From Vibrio sp. 10N.286.49.B3 (GTDB lineage: Bacteria > Pseudomonadota > Gammaproteobacteria > Enterobacterales > Vibrionaceae), in NCBI RefSeq assembly GCF_002873395.1, contig NZ_MCUV01000003.1, positions 1,371 through 65,370 on the forward strand: DNA of 64,000 nucleotides, in the 5' to 3' direction. The notes beneath the pieces were generated by a model, which worked only from the letters and a program-made list of their open reading frames with translations, had not been told where the DNA came from and made no database searches. A program made the translations under genes and the position numbers. Within the stretch, counting starts at the first letter, position 1. Each line of letters starts with the position of its first letter. Shown here in pieces: positions 1-7,723 of the stretch.

Positions 1-77
1 TGGTGCCCGCTACTGGACTCGAACCAGTGACACCTTGCATGTCATGCAAGTACTCTAACCAACTGAGCTAAGCGGGC
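1..77 (-). tRNA. tRNA-Val (anticodon GAC)
   Basis: Read on the minus strand, the gene begins GCCCGCT and ends AGCGGGC followed by an encoded CCA. The acceptor stem pairs perfectly. The anticodon arm is CTTGC / GCAAG around a seven-base loop ATGACAT, which puts GAC at the anticodon and makes it valine. The T arm carries the usual GGTTCGAGTCC. The CCA end lies exactly at the window edge, so the transcript continues to the left. Confidence 0.95.
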
Positions 78-122
78 TGATGATAATAACAAGATAAAAA
101 CGATCCCAATTAAGGGAGAATA

Positions 123-199
123 TGGTGCCCGCTACTGGACTCGAACCAGTGACACCTTGCATGTCATGCAAGTACTCTAACCAACTGAGCTAAGCGGGC
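123..199 (-). tRNA. tRNA-Val (anticodon GAC), second copy
   Basis: This copy is base-for-base identical to the tRNA at 1-77, with the same GAC anticodon and encoded CCA. The 45 bases between them hold no promoter that I can see, so the two are probably cut from one precursor that starts upstream of 199. The spacer is unrelated to the tRNA, which fits an old tandem duplication. Confidence 0.95.
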
Positions 200-433
200 A
201 CATCTTGTCAACGCAATAATAGTAACGAGACTCACCGCTCTGTGCAAGTAGAATATTAATGATTTGCGCTCGTTTGTTGCTTTTGTAGTCAGAAGTTACA
301 AAAAACAACCACTTTGTCTACTAAATAACCCTAAGTTACTAAATTTAAACAAAATAAAAGTTCTAAAACAATATGCGAATAGTGATTGAAAACCTTACGC
401 AATCGTTTACAATCACTGCCTATATTTATTGAG

Positions 434-496
434 CTGTATATATTCGGTGATTTGGTCCGAACGTCTCTACCACAAAACCTAATTTTGTGACTACAG
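434..496 (+). promoter_or_regulatory. Purine riboswitch aptamer, guanine class
   Basis: The three-way junction can be laid out base by base. P1 pairs CTGTA (434-438) with TACAG (492-496). P2 pairs TTCGG with CCGAA around the loop GATTTGG (449-455; family consensus GATATGG), with a U.U closing pair as in the Vibrio vulnificus add aptamer. J2/3 is GTCTCTACC (463-471) against consensus GTTTCTACC. P3 pairs ACAAA with TTTGT, and L3 keeps the CC needed for the loop-loop contact, shifted by one base. J3/1 is GAC (489-491). The base equivalent to position 74 is C (491), which specifies guanine or hypoxanthine rather than adenine. The next gene is a purine permease. No GC-rich terminator follows, so translational control is more likely. 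Confidence 0.8.
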
Positions 497-619
497 TCCA
501 TCATTTCTGATTCATTTAGAAAGCCTATTTATTATTCGAATAGATACGTTCAGTAAATTAGTGTAACTATGGAAAGGATCCATACGTTTATCCCCCCAAT
601 TTACTCTATAGGTTTTATT

Positions 620-1990
620 GTGAGTCTTGACACTGCTCTAGCTAATTCAAAATCAACAAGTATTGTTGAATCTATTTTTAAAGTAACCCAGCGCAAATCA
701 ACAATCGGAACAGAGCTTTACGCTGGTTTTATTACCTTCTTAGCCATGAGTTATATTCTTGCTGTCAACCCAGCGATACTTGGTGATATACCAGGAATGG
801 ATCGCGGTGCGATATTCACTGCAACCGCTTTAGCTGCTGGTATAGCAACGCTAATTATGGGTGTGTTTGGTAACTACCCTGTCATGCTTGCACCAGGGAT
901 GAGTATGAATGGCTTCTTCAAAGGCTTACTATTTAGCAGTTCTATGGCTTTAGTATGGCATGAGGCTTTATTTGGTATCTTCTTATCTGGGATTATCTAT
1001 TTAATCTTTTCTCTCACTAAGATTCGCCGCACCATGATCGAAGCGATCCCAGAGGATCTTAAGTTAGCCATCACGGTTTCTTTAGGTTTGTTCATCGCTT
1101 TTCTTGGACTAAAGAATGCTGGCATCATTGTTTCAAACCCTATTGTCCTTGTTAGCATGGGACAAATTACTGATCCGCAAGTCATGATTGCCTACATCAG
1201 TATCTTTGTTGCGCTAGCCTGTATGATCCGAGATATTAAATTAGCGACGTTTATCTCTTTTGTCGCCTCAATGGTATTAACGCTTGGTGCAGATATGATC
1301 CTCGGCACCTCTCATGCACCGATTCCTGAAACGTTAATTTCAACCCCACCAAGCCTAGCACCAAGCTTCGGCGCTATCTTCAACTTCTCTGGTTTTACCC
1401 CTGAAAAGCTGTTCGATTTATTCTTCATTGTGATGGTTTTCTTTATCGTCGATTTCTTTGACGGCTTAAGCACAATTGTTGGTGTCGGTAAAGATGCTGG
1501 TATTATCGATAAAGATGGTAAAGTGCCAAACGCTAAATCTGCACTTGTTGCTGATGCTGGCGGTACTGTTATCGGCACAATTTTAGGGACAACATCAATT
1601 ACGGCATTCTCTGAATCCGGTATTGCCTCTTCTCAAGGTGCAAAAACTGGCTTAGCCGCAGTAATGACCGCTATCCTATTCTTCTTATCTCTATTCCTAT
1701 ACCCAATATTTTCTGTCTTCTCTACCGCTATTGTTGCACCAGCTATGGTTGTTGTTGGTATCTATATGGTTGGTCGTTTAGGTCAGATTCAGTGGGATAA
1801 GAAAGAGTCTCGCATTGCGACCTTCTTTACGATCATGTTTACCGTATTAAGCTTCTCTCCAGCTAACGGTATGGCAATGGGCTTTATTACCTACTCGTTC
1901 AGTATGCTAGTTGCAGGTAAAGGTAAAGAAGTACACCCATTAATTTATGGCTTATCGGTTGTCTTCATTGCTTACCTTGTCTTGATGTAA
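620..1990 (+). CDS. NCS2 (AzgA-type) hypoxanthine/guanine/adenine permease
   Basis: Inner-membrane purine:cation symporter of the nucleobase NCS2 family, AzgA/PurP branch. The body carries family landmarks: TFLAMSYILAVNP near the first membrane segment, the APGMSMNGFF loop, DFFDGLSTIVGVG, and TTSITAFSESGIA in the substrate-binding region. About 12 to 14 hydrophobic segments are evident. An ATG at 569 is also in frame, but the 17 residues it would add look like untranslated leader and have no ribosome-binding site. The GTG at 620 follows TATAGG at a good distance and gives 456 residues, close to family size. A guanine-class riboswitch lies about 125 bases upstream, so uptake is probably repressed when guanine or hypoxanthine is plentiful. 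The exact purine preference is inferred from the riboswitch. Confidence 0.85.
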   Translation: MSLDTALANSKSTSIVESIFKVTQRKSTIGTELYAGFITFLAMSYILAVNPAILGDIPGMDRGAIFTATALAAGIATLIMGVFGNYPVMLAPGMSMNGFFKGLLFSSSMALVWHEALFGIFLSGIIYLIFSLTKIRRTMIEAIPEDLKLAITVSLGLFIAFLGLKNAGIIVSNPIVLVSMGQITDPQVMIAYISIFVALACMIRDIKLATFISFVASMVLTLGADMILGTSHAPIPETLISTPPSLAPSFGAIFNFSGFTPEKLFDLFFIVMVFFIVDFFDGLSTIVGVGKDAGIIDKDGKVPNAKSALVADAGGTVIGTILGTTSITAFSESGIASSQGAKTGLAAVMTAILFFLSLFLYPIFSVFSTAIVAPAMVVVGIYMVGRLGQIQWDKKESRIATFFTIMFTVLSFSPANGMAMGFITYSFSMLVAGKGKEVHPLIYGLSVVFIAYLVLM

Positions 1991-2028
1991 GCGAATAGCA
2001 AGTTCCAATATAAGTAAATACGAATAAC

Positions 2029-2062
2029 AAAAAGCCCAAAGTAATTGAACTTTGGGCTTTTT
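2029..2062. terminator. Bidirectional rho-independent terminator
   Basis: The stem AAAGCCCAAAGT / ACTTTGGGCTTT has a six-base loop, with an A-run on the left and a T-run on the right. It can end the permease transcript on the plus strand and the TonB2/DUF3859 operon on the minus strand. Confidence 0.9.
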
Positions 2063-2134
2063 AACATTTAGGCGATTGGTATTATATCAAGCGCTACAAA
2101 GGAATTGTCGCAGAAGATAACTCATTAAAACGGA

Positions 2135-2557
2135 TTAGAAACCACGACGCTTCCAGAAGTTAGCTTCATCTTTACCGTAAACAGTAAACGTTTTTTCAGC
2201 CACAACACGACCTTGTAGCTCAATGGTCATACGCCACTTACCGATTTTATTGTCTTCTGGTGCCCAGATAGTATCACCAAGGTAGAAAGTCCAATCATTG
2301 CTATTAACGTGCTCTTCACCGTCAAATGGTTCAAGTACTTCACCATCAGGGTTGGTAATATCAGGATGATAAATACAATACTTAACCTTTTCACCCTTAG
2401 CTTTCTTTATATTGATAATAAAGCCAAACTCAATATCAATCTCTGCAGGAACTTGAAGTGTAAACTCTTGTATTTTCGGTAACTCTTTAGATTTTGAATC
2501 CCATGTTGTATAAATGCCATAAGATGTCATATCGATAATGGGAGAACGCTTTGCCAT
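2135..2557 (-). CDS. DUF3859 domain protein
   Basis: A 140-residue soluble protein covering one whole DUF3859 domain. Conserved-looking blocks are SYGIYTTWDSKSKELPK near the N-terminus, PAEIDIEFGFIINIKK in the middle, and SNDWTFYLGDTIWAPEDNKI followed by GKWRMTIE near the C-terminus. It has no signal peptide or membrane segment. The biochemical role of the family is unknown to me. Its start lies only 10 bases after the stop of the TonB2-associated TPR gene, so it is probably the last gene of that operon, though a link with iron transport is only positional. Confidence 0.75.
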   Translation of the reverse strand: MAKRSPIIDMTSYGIYTTWDSKSKELPKIQEFTLQVPAEIDIEFGFIINIKKAKGEKVKYCIYHPDITNPDGEVLEPFDGEEHVNSNDWTFYLGDTIWAPEDNKIGKWRMTIELQGRVVAEKTFTVYGKDEANFWKRRGF

Positions 2558-2567
2558 AGTAAATTCG

Positions 2568-3746
2568 TTATCCTTCTTTATTACGGTTCATTGTGCGAAG
2601 TTGAGACAGGTACTTAATCCAACTTTTTGCCTCACGAGACTCTTTTAAGTTATTGGCTTTTTTAGCTTCAATTAGCGCAGGCTCAAGTTGCTCTAATTTA
2701 TAAAAAGCACGTACTTTCGCTAGAGCCACATCCACTTGCTTATCTTTGCCTGGCACTCGATCAAATACATCAATCGCTTGTTGGTAGTGACCTTCTTGCA
2801 GTAACAACTGCCCCACTTGCCAATGATACTTAGGCTTTTGTTTCGCCGCTTTTTGCCATAATTGCGTCGCTTTAGACCACTCTTTGGCATTTTGCCAATT
2901 CGCCGCTTGATCGACAATTAAATCAATATCAGATTCTGAACCATCAATCGCTTCTAAAACGAGTGCAGCGCGTTCAGGTATACCACGTTGAGCATATAAC
3001 TGTGCCAGTAAACGTAAGTCTTGATTGGATAACTCAACGCCTTGTAGTTTAGCCAAAGCCAGTGAGTCCAGTGCTGAATGAGTACGATTGAGTTGCAACT
3101 GTAAACTCACTAATTGACGCCACCAGTTGACCTCTTCAGGCTGTAAAATCAATAGGCGCTCAACCGTTTTTATTGCTGCTTGCCATTGCTTTAACTGTAG
3201 CTCTGCACCAATTTTCAACGATAGTGGCTGTAATTCATCAGGATTTCCAAACTGGTCATATTGCTTTAAAGCACTCAATACCGATTGCCACTCTTGAATT
3301 TGGTAATGAGACTGGGTAATTCTCAGCCATAACTCATCGCCTTGCTGGGTTTCTGGGATCGATTTAGCCAGTTGATAATAGTGCGGTATGGCTTTCTTAA
3401 ACTGCTGATCGGTTAAAAGCACATCGGCTAACATACGCTCTGTTTGCCATGCTTGATCATCTTTTAATAAGCCACTTTTTACCGCAACAGTCAGTTGCTT
3501 GATCGCTGATTTGATATCACCTGTTTGCCAATAAAAAACGCCAAGCATACGAGCAATATAAGCATTATCATAAGCTCGATTTGATTCAAGCTTACTCAAT
3601 AAATCTATCGCCCCAGCAATATTATCCTCTTGCTGTAATTGGTGAGCTTTTTGGACTCTTACTGCGGTGTATTGGCTAAGTTCTGCTGCCAATGTCGTTG
3701 TCGAGAGCAACCCTGTTAGAAGAATTAAGAGTGAACGTTTTATCAT
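2568..3746 (-). CDS. TonB2-system associated TPR protein
   Basis: A 392-residue exported protein. It has a signal peptide (KRSLLILLTGLLSTTTLAAE) followed by tetratricopeptide-type repeats for most of its length; paired helices with A..Y/A..L spacing recur about every 34 residues. Its ATG overlaps the tonB2 stop codon as ATGA, which suggests translational coupling. This is the position of the TPR gene after tonB2 in Vibrio TonB2 clusters. It is probably a periplasmic scaffold for the TonB2 complex; that function is inferred from context. Confidence 0.8.
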   Translation of the reverse strand: MIKRSLLILLTGLLSTTTLAAELSQYTAVRVQKAHQLQQEDNIAGAIDLLSKLESNRAYDNAYIARMLGVFYWQTGDIKSAIKQLTVAVKSGLLKDDQAWQTERMLADVLLTDQQFKKAIPHYYQLAKSIPETQQGDELWLRITQSHYQIQEWQSVLSALKQYDQFGNPDELQPLSLKIGAELQLKQWQAAIKTVERLLILQPEEVNWWRQLVSLQLQLNRTHSALDSLALAKLQGVELSNQDLRLLAQLYAQRGIPERAALVLEAIDGSESDIDLIVDQAANWQNAKEWSKATQLWQKAAKQKPKYHWQVGQLLLQEGHYQQAIDVFDRVPGKDKQVDVALAKVRAFYKLEQLEPALIEAKKANNLKESREAKSWIKYLSQLRTMNRNKEG

Positions 3747-4363
3747 TGTGCTAATTTAAACTCCAATCTAACGGTCTGATTTAGCTGATCAAGCGCTTTG
3801 CCATCAATCACTTTAGGCTGATACTTCCAGTTTTTAAGTGCTCTTATCGCTTCTCTTTCAAATAAACGCCTAGGATTCGCTTCTTTAACTGCAATATCTA
3901 TTGGGCGACCGGTTGGATCAATAGTAAATGACATAATCACATACCCTTCAGCCCCTCGCTTTAAGGCTTGTGCTGGGTAACGAGGTTCAACTCGATACAA
4001 AGGCATCGCTTGCTGATTAGAACCTACGTCAGCAAATGTTGGTGCATTAATTGATAGACCATTGATTGCAGTATCTAAAGATAAGGCTGAAATCGGTGTC
4101 ATTGTATTGAGCGGGGTTGTGCTCGTTTGAGTGTTGGCTGCTTGCGCCTCTGGCGGTGGTTGTGGTGCTTCTGGCGGCTCAGGCACACTACGCTGGCGAC
4201 GCTGTGTCGCACTTTCTTGTTCAACCATAACAATATCAAAGCGTAGATTTTCACTGCTCTCTGGCTTGCCTTGATGACCATTATCAACCATCAGAGCCAT
4301 GATTGAGAACAGACCAAAGCTCACTAAAGCCGCAAAAGGCAATGCAACTAATAAACGTAGCAT
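3743..4363 (-). CDS. tonB2: TonB2 energy transducer
   Basis: A 206-residue periplasm-spanning protein that carries proton-motive energy from ExbB2/ExbD2 to outer-membrane TonB-dependent receptors. It shows an N-terminal membrane anchor (residues about 4-26), a short proline-rich linker (PEPPEAPQPPPEA, residues about 60-75), and a C-terminal TonB domain from about 120 with YRVEPRYPAQALKRGAEGYV, ending in NWKYQPK and VRLEFKL. The linker is much shorter than in E. coli TonB, as usual for TonB2 proteins. The start overlaps the exbD2 stop as TAATG, so the genes are tightly coupled. Confidence 0.9.
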   Translation of the reverse strand: MLRLLVALPFAALVSFGLFSIMALMVDNGHQGKPESSENLRFDIVMVEQESATQRRQRSVPEPPEAPQPPPEAQAANTQTSTTPLNTMTPISALSLDTAINGLSINAPTFADVGSNQQAMPLYRVEPRYPAQALKRGAEGYVIMSFTIDPTGRPIDIAVKEANPRRLFEREAIRALKNWKYQPKVIDGKALDQLNQTVRLEFKLAQ

Positions 4364-4767
4364 TAGCCCTTCTCCGCAGCCAAAGCAATATTTTGTACAC
4401 CAGCACCTTTCGCTGCATCCATCACTTTAACAACCGTACCATTATAGGCATGCTCATCAGCTTGAATAACTAATGATGCATCTGGTTGCTCTAGTAATAA
4501 ATGCTCTAACGTTGCCTCCACTCGCTCAACATCAACCATACGCTTATCAATATAGATATCATTCGCCGATGTGATGGCAACAAAGATCCCTGCATCCTTT
4601 TGGCTCACGACATTGGAAGCTTGTGGTCGATTAACCTCAACTCCAGACTCACGAACAAATGAGCTAGTGACAATAAAAAAGATGAGCATGATAAAAACGA
4701 TATCAAGCATTGAGGTTAGATCGACTTGTGCTTCTTCTACTTTACTTGCGCGTCTACCGAGTCTCAT
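4363..4767 (-). CDS. exbD2: ExbD2, TonB2-complex biopolymer transport protein
   Basis: A 134-residue inner-membrane protein of the ExbD/TolR family. The start is ATG at 4767, reading MRLGRRASKVEEAQVDLTSM, which follows a good AAGGAG and overlaps the exbB2 stop as ATGA. A longer frame reaching 4815 lies inside exbB2 and is unlikely to be used. The single membrane helix follows LTSMLDIVFIMLIFFIV and contains the family's essential membrane aspartate. The C-terminal periplasmic domain has the typical VVKVMDAAKGAGV segment. Confidence 0.9.
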   Translation of the reverse strand: MRLGRRASKVEEAQVDLTSMLDIVFIMLIFFIVTSSFVRESGVEVNRPQASNVVSQKDAGIFVAITSANDIYIDKRMVDVERVEATLEHLLLEQPDASLVIQADEHAYNGTVVKVMDAAKGAGVQNIALAAEKG

Positions 4768-5297
4768 TTTTGACTCCTTAAAGATTTTTCTAGGTTCATT
4801 GCCGACAATGAACACACTTTAACTAATCGAGCATGAACAAACATGCCTGCTAATGCTGCCACCATTCCTGCCATGGTCGGTAATGTCGCTAATGAAATAC
4901 CTGATGCCATCAGTTGAGGCTGGCTACTACCTTGTGTCGCCATAACATCAAACACTGAAATCATTCCAGTTACCGTACCCAATAGACCTAACATAGGGCA
5001 AATTGCGACTAATACTTTAATGAGGTTTAAGTACTGATGCAGCGCAATATGTGCTTCGCTCACCCAACGGTCACGAATGGCATGAGCATACCAAGAGTGG
5101 TGATCATCGCGTTGATGCCACTGTGCTATCCAGACTTTACGCTGACGAGGAAAAGACCACATCAGGTAAATCACACGTTCAATAACCAATAGCCAGCACA
5201 GAGCAACAACAGCAGCAAGCCACCATAACACTTGCCCACCTTGCTGCATAAACTCAGCAAGGGCAAATGACCAATTCTGTAGCCAGAGCATATCCAT
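4764..5297 (-). CDS. exbB2: ExbB2, TonB2-complex proton channel subunit
   Basis: A 177-residue MotA/TolQ/ExbB family membrane protein that forms the proton channel with ExbD2. It has three membrane segments: residues about 18-40, then a pair near 90-115 and 130-155. The conserved stretch ICPMLGLLGTVTGMI leads into MASGISLATLPTMAGMVAAL. The gene starts directly after the ttpC stop and overlaps exbD2 by four bases. It is the shorter ExbB2 type, lacking the longer N-terminal region of ExbB1. Confidence 0.9.
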   Translation of the reverse strand: MDMLWLQNWSFALAEFMQQGGQVLWWLAAVVALCWLLVIERVIYLMWSFPRQRKVWIAQWHQRDDHHSWYAHAIRDRWVSEAHIALHQYLNLIKVLVAICPMLGLLGTVTGMISVFDVMATQGSSQPQLMASGISLATLPTMAGMVAALAGMFVHARLVKVCSLSAMNLEKSLRSQK

Positions 5298-6683
5298 TTA
5301 CGCCGCCGTTTCCGTTGAAGAATCATTCACTAGCAGGGCTTTTTTTTCAGCTTGTGTTGCCACTAACCCAATGCCTTGTTTCTCCAGAATATTACGGATA
5401 TTTTCTGCTTGAGTACTTAAGATGTTGTGTGCAAGCAATAACGGCATAGCAGCAACGAGACCAAGTACGGTCGTGATCAGTGCCATTGAGATACCACCAG
5501 CCATGACTTTAGGATCACCGTTACCAAACTGGGTAATCACTTGGAATGTCTCAATCATACCTGTCACTGTCCCTAGCAAACCTAACATCGGTGCAAGAGC
5601 GGCAAGCAGTTTTAACATTGATAAACCTTTTTCTAGCACTTGCTGCTCATCAACAACGGCTTCAAGAAGACGCAGCTCTAAAGATTCAACACTGCGAGAT
5701 TGCTCTTGGTTGTATACCGCTAAAACACGTCCTAATGGGTTGTTCTTTGGTGTTTCTGGTGTTTTTAGCTGCTTTTGAATTTGATGATGAGAGATCGCTA
5801 ATTTAACGCCTCTGAAAATGGCAATAATTAAGCCGAAAGCCAACAACGCCATAATCACTTTACCCACAGCGCCACCAGCTTGAAGTCGATCTTTTAAGCT
5901 TGGCGTTAACGCTAATTGGTCAAGCATAATACCGCGAGAAGGATCAACAGAGTAAATAGCAAGACCGTCGGTAGATTGGCTTAACAAGTCCACTGTTGGT
6001 GCATTTTGTGGCTGTCTTGGGTAGTCAACAGCAAAACTAACTTCACCGTTTTTCTGCCCGCTCCAGTTAAGGTAGCCTTGCTCACCAACCAAGCCCATAG
6101 CGCCTAAACGGTATGCTGAAACGTCATTTGCAATACCATCACCTTCAATATAACGAATCGAGACTTCTGCTTGCTCCGAGCTTGCTTGGATCTGTTCATT
6201 CATGCTCTGCCATAAGCCCGTTAATTGAGCCATAGATGGAAGCGCTTTAGCATCAACAATATCATCGACTACGCTGTCATACGCGCCGCGATCGATACTA
6301 GTAATCGAGTGACTCAGTTCCGCTTGTAATTCTTTTGCTGACTGGCGAACGACACCAAACAACTCACCAAGGCTACCAGTATCTAAACGCAGTTGCTCTT
6401 CACTTTTTGCTAAGCTTTGTTCATTTTGACTAAATTGCTTTGCCAACTTCTCTGTTTCTTCTTGAAGTTGACGACGCTGAGATTCCAGAGATTTCTTTTG
6501 CTCTAAATAGCTTGATTCAGTTAGCGCAAAGCCTGACTTTCTCGCAGCATCGTGATTTTTTTGTTGTGTCTGTTCAACTTTCGCTTTCTGTACTAACTCT
6601 TGGCTAGCATGAGCAGAATTAATCAGTAAACAAAGAGGTAAAAGAGCAAAACATACTTTATTGATAACAGATGGGGTATTCAT
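5298..6683 (-). CDS. ttpC: TtpC, TonB2-specific MotA/TolQ/ExbB-like protein
   Basis: A 461-residue protein with a signal peptide ending near AHASQEL, a long periplasmic coiled coil (residues about 25-130), and a C-terminal ExbB/TolQ domain with ALAPMLGLLGTVTGMIETF and GGISMALITTVLGLV. It therefore looks like an ExbB-type channel protein with a large added periplasmic part. Vibrio TtpC is known to be needed for TonB2-dependent siderophore uptake. Here it sits immediately before exbB2, which matches that known cluster. Confidence 0.9.
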   Translation of the reverse strand: MNTPSVINKVCFALLPLCLLINSAHASQELVQKAKVEQTQQKNHDAARKSGFALTESSYLEQKKSLESQRRQLQEETEKLAKQFSQNEQSLAKSEEQLRLDTGSLGELFGVVRQSAKELQAELSHSITSIDRGAYDSVVDDIVDAKALPSMAQLTGLWQSMNEQIQASSEQAEVSIRYIEGDGIANDVSAYRLGAMGLVGEQGYLNWSGQKNGEVSFAVDYPRQPQNAPTVDLLSQSTDGLAIYSVDPSRGIMLDQLALTPSLKDRLQAGGAVGKVIMALLAFGLIIAIFRGVKLAISHHQIQKQLKTPETPKNNPLGRVLAVYNQEQSRSVESLELRLLEAVVDEQQVLEKGLSMLKLLAALAPMLGLLGTVTGMIETFQVITQFGNGDPKVMAGGISMALITTVLGLVAAMPLLLAHNILSTQAENIRNILEKQGIGLVATQAEKKALLVNDSSTETAA

Positions 6684-6697
6684 AATCTTTACCTTGA

Positions 6698-7465
6698 TTA
6701 CTGCTTAGTGGCAACAGGAAGTGAAATTGGAAGATAAATTAAGCTAGGTGCGGCTTGCTTATTCGCCACAGCATAAGCTTTATCAAATTCGGCAGAGTAA
6801 GCGTTATCAAGCTCTTGCCACTGCTGAGTTGATACATCCCAAGACCAGTATTTACTGCCAGCTAAACTACGTGCAATCAGTGAAATTCGACCAAGATACA
6901 TAATTTCGGCTTTAACTTGCGTCGCTTCTGTTAAGCTAATTTGACCTTGATAGATACCAAGTTTAATACCGTAATCCATTTCAATTTGGTAGGCTTCAAG
7001 AATACGACGGTATTTTTCAGCATCGCTAATATTCGCAATACTCATCATATTTTCAAGTTTTTCAACTCGTTGCTCACGTTGAGTTAAGCGAATTGGTTTA
7101 TCATTTTCAACGATCTGCTTAAGACCAGCAATCATTTGATACATTAACGGCACAACACCTTGACGAGTACGCTTAATTTCTTCAATTTGCTCATCAATGC
7201 TGGCTAATTCTTGTGCTTGGTTATCAACCAGAGCTAAAAGGTGGTTACGGTATACGGCAAGGTTATCAACTTCATCTTGCAGTTGCTCAATTTCTGCCTT
7301 GTACCTTAGTGTTTTTTCAGCACTACTATCGATTACTTTCTGACTTTGAGCAGAAGCTTGGTTGGTTTTATTGGCTACTTTTTGCGCGGCATCAATACTC
7401 GATGCATGCACTACAGTCACTTGGGAAACAGCCAATAATAGTGCGAGTTTTTGTCTTAAGGTCAT
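6698..7465 (-). CDS. DUF3450 protein, first gene of the TonB2 operon
   Basis: A 255-residue exported protein. A signal peptide (LRQKLALLLAVSQVTVVHAS) is followed by a long alpha-helical coiled coil (residues about 25-115) and a helical C-terminal half with YWSWDVSTQQWQEL near the end. This is the DUF3450 family, found next to ttpC in Vibrio and related genera. It probably acts in the periplasm with TtpC. The ttpC start lies 14 bases downstream. The Fur-like box at 7604-7622 suggests that the operon is iron-regulated from here. Confidence 0.8.
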   Translation of the reverse strand: MTLRQKLALLLAVSQVTVVHASSIDAAQKVANKTNQASAQSQKVIDSSAEKTLRYKAEIEQLQDEVDNLAVYRNHLLALVDNQAQELASIDEQIEEIKRTRQGVVPLMYQMIAGLKQIVENDKPIRLTQREQRVEKLENMMSIANISDAEKYRRILEAYQIEMDYGIKLGIYQGQISLTEATQVKAEIMYLGRISLIARSLAGSKYWSWDVSTQQWQELDNAYSAEFDKAYAVANKQAAPSLIYLPISLPVATKQ

Positions 7466-7528
7466 ATTGATACATCAAATAGTTAAATAATGAATAAAAA
7501 AAGAGTTATTAATAATCTTTATACAATT

Positions 7529-7560
7529 ATTGATAACCCCTCAAATTGATAACCCCTCAA
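7529..7560. repeat. Tandem 16-bp repeat upstream of the TonB2 operon
   Basis: The 16-base unit ATTGATAACCCCTCAA occurs twice in perfect tandem. A degenerate third unit with ATTGATATCAACTCTCAATT follows at 7561. The repeats lie between the Fur-like box and the first operon gene, so they are in the leader or core promoter. They may be a binding site or simple slippage. Confidence 0.85.
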
Positions 7561-7603
7561 ATTGATATCAACTCTCAATTGATATTTGCTAGCATACAGT
7601 AAC

Positions 7604-7622
7604 GAGAGTCATTATCATTCCC
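7604..7622 (-). promoter_or_regulatory. Putative Fur box of the TonB2 operon
   Basis: On the minus strand the site reads GGGAATGATAATGACTCTC and matches 14 of 19 positions of the Fur consensus GATAATGATAATCATTATC, including the unbroken core AATGATAAT. It lies about 140 bases before the DUF3450 start. Iron-responsive control of TonB2 clusters is known in vibrios; the site itself is my inference. Confidence 0.55.
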
Positions 7623-7723
7623 ATATCTTAACGATTTCTTACACCGAATGATAGTCTAATAACCATAAAAAATGGCGGAGAATTGACTTCCCCACCACTT
7701 AAATTTATCGATTACATTAAATG

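Noticed and set aside
4571-4822. Plus-strand frame overlapping exbD2
   Set aside because: Antisense of a conserved ExbD frame; no signal for expression.
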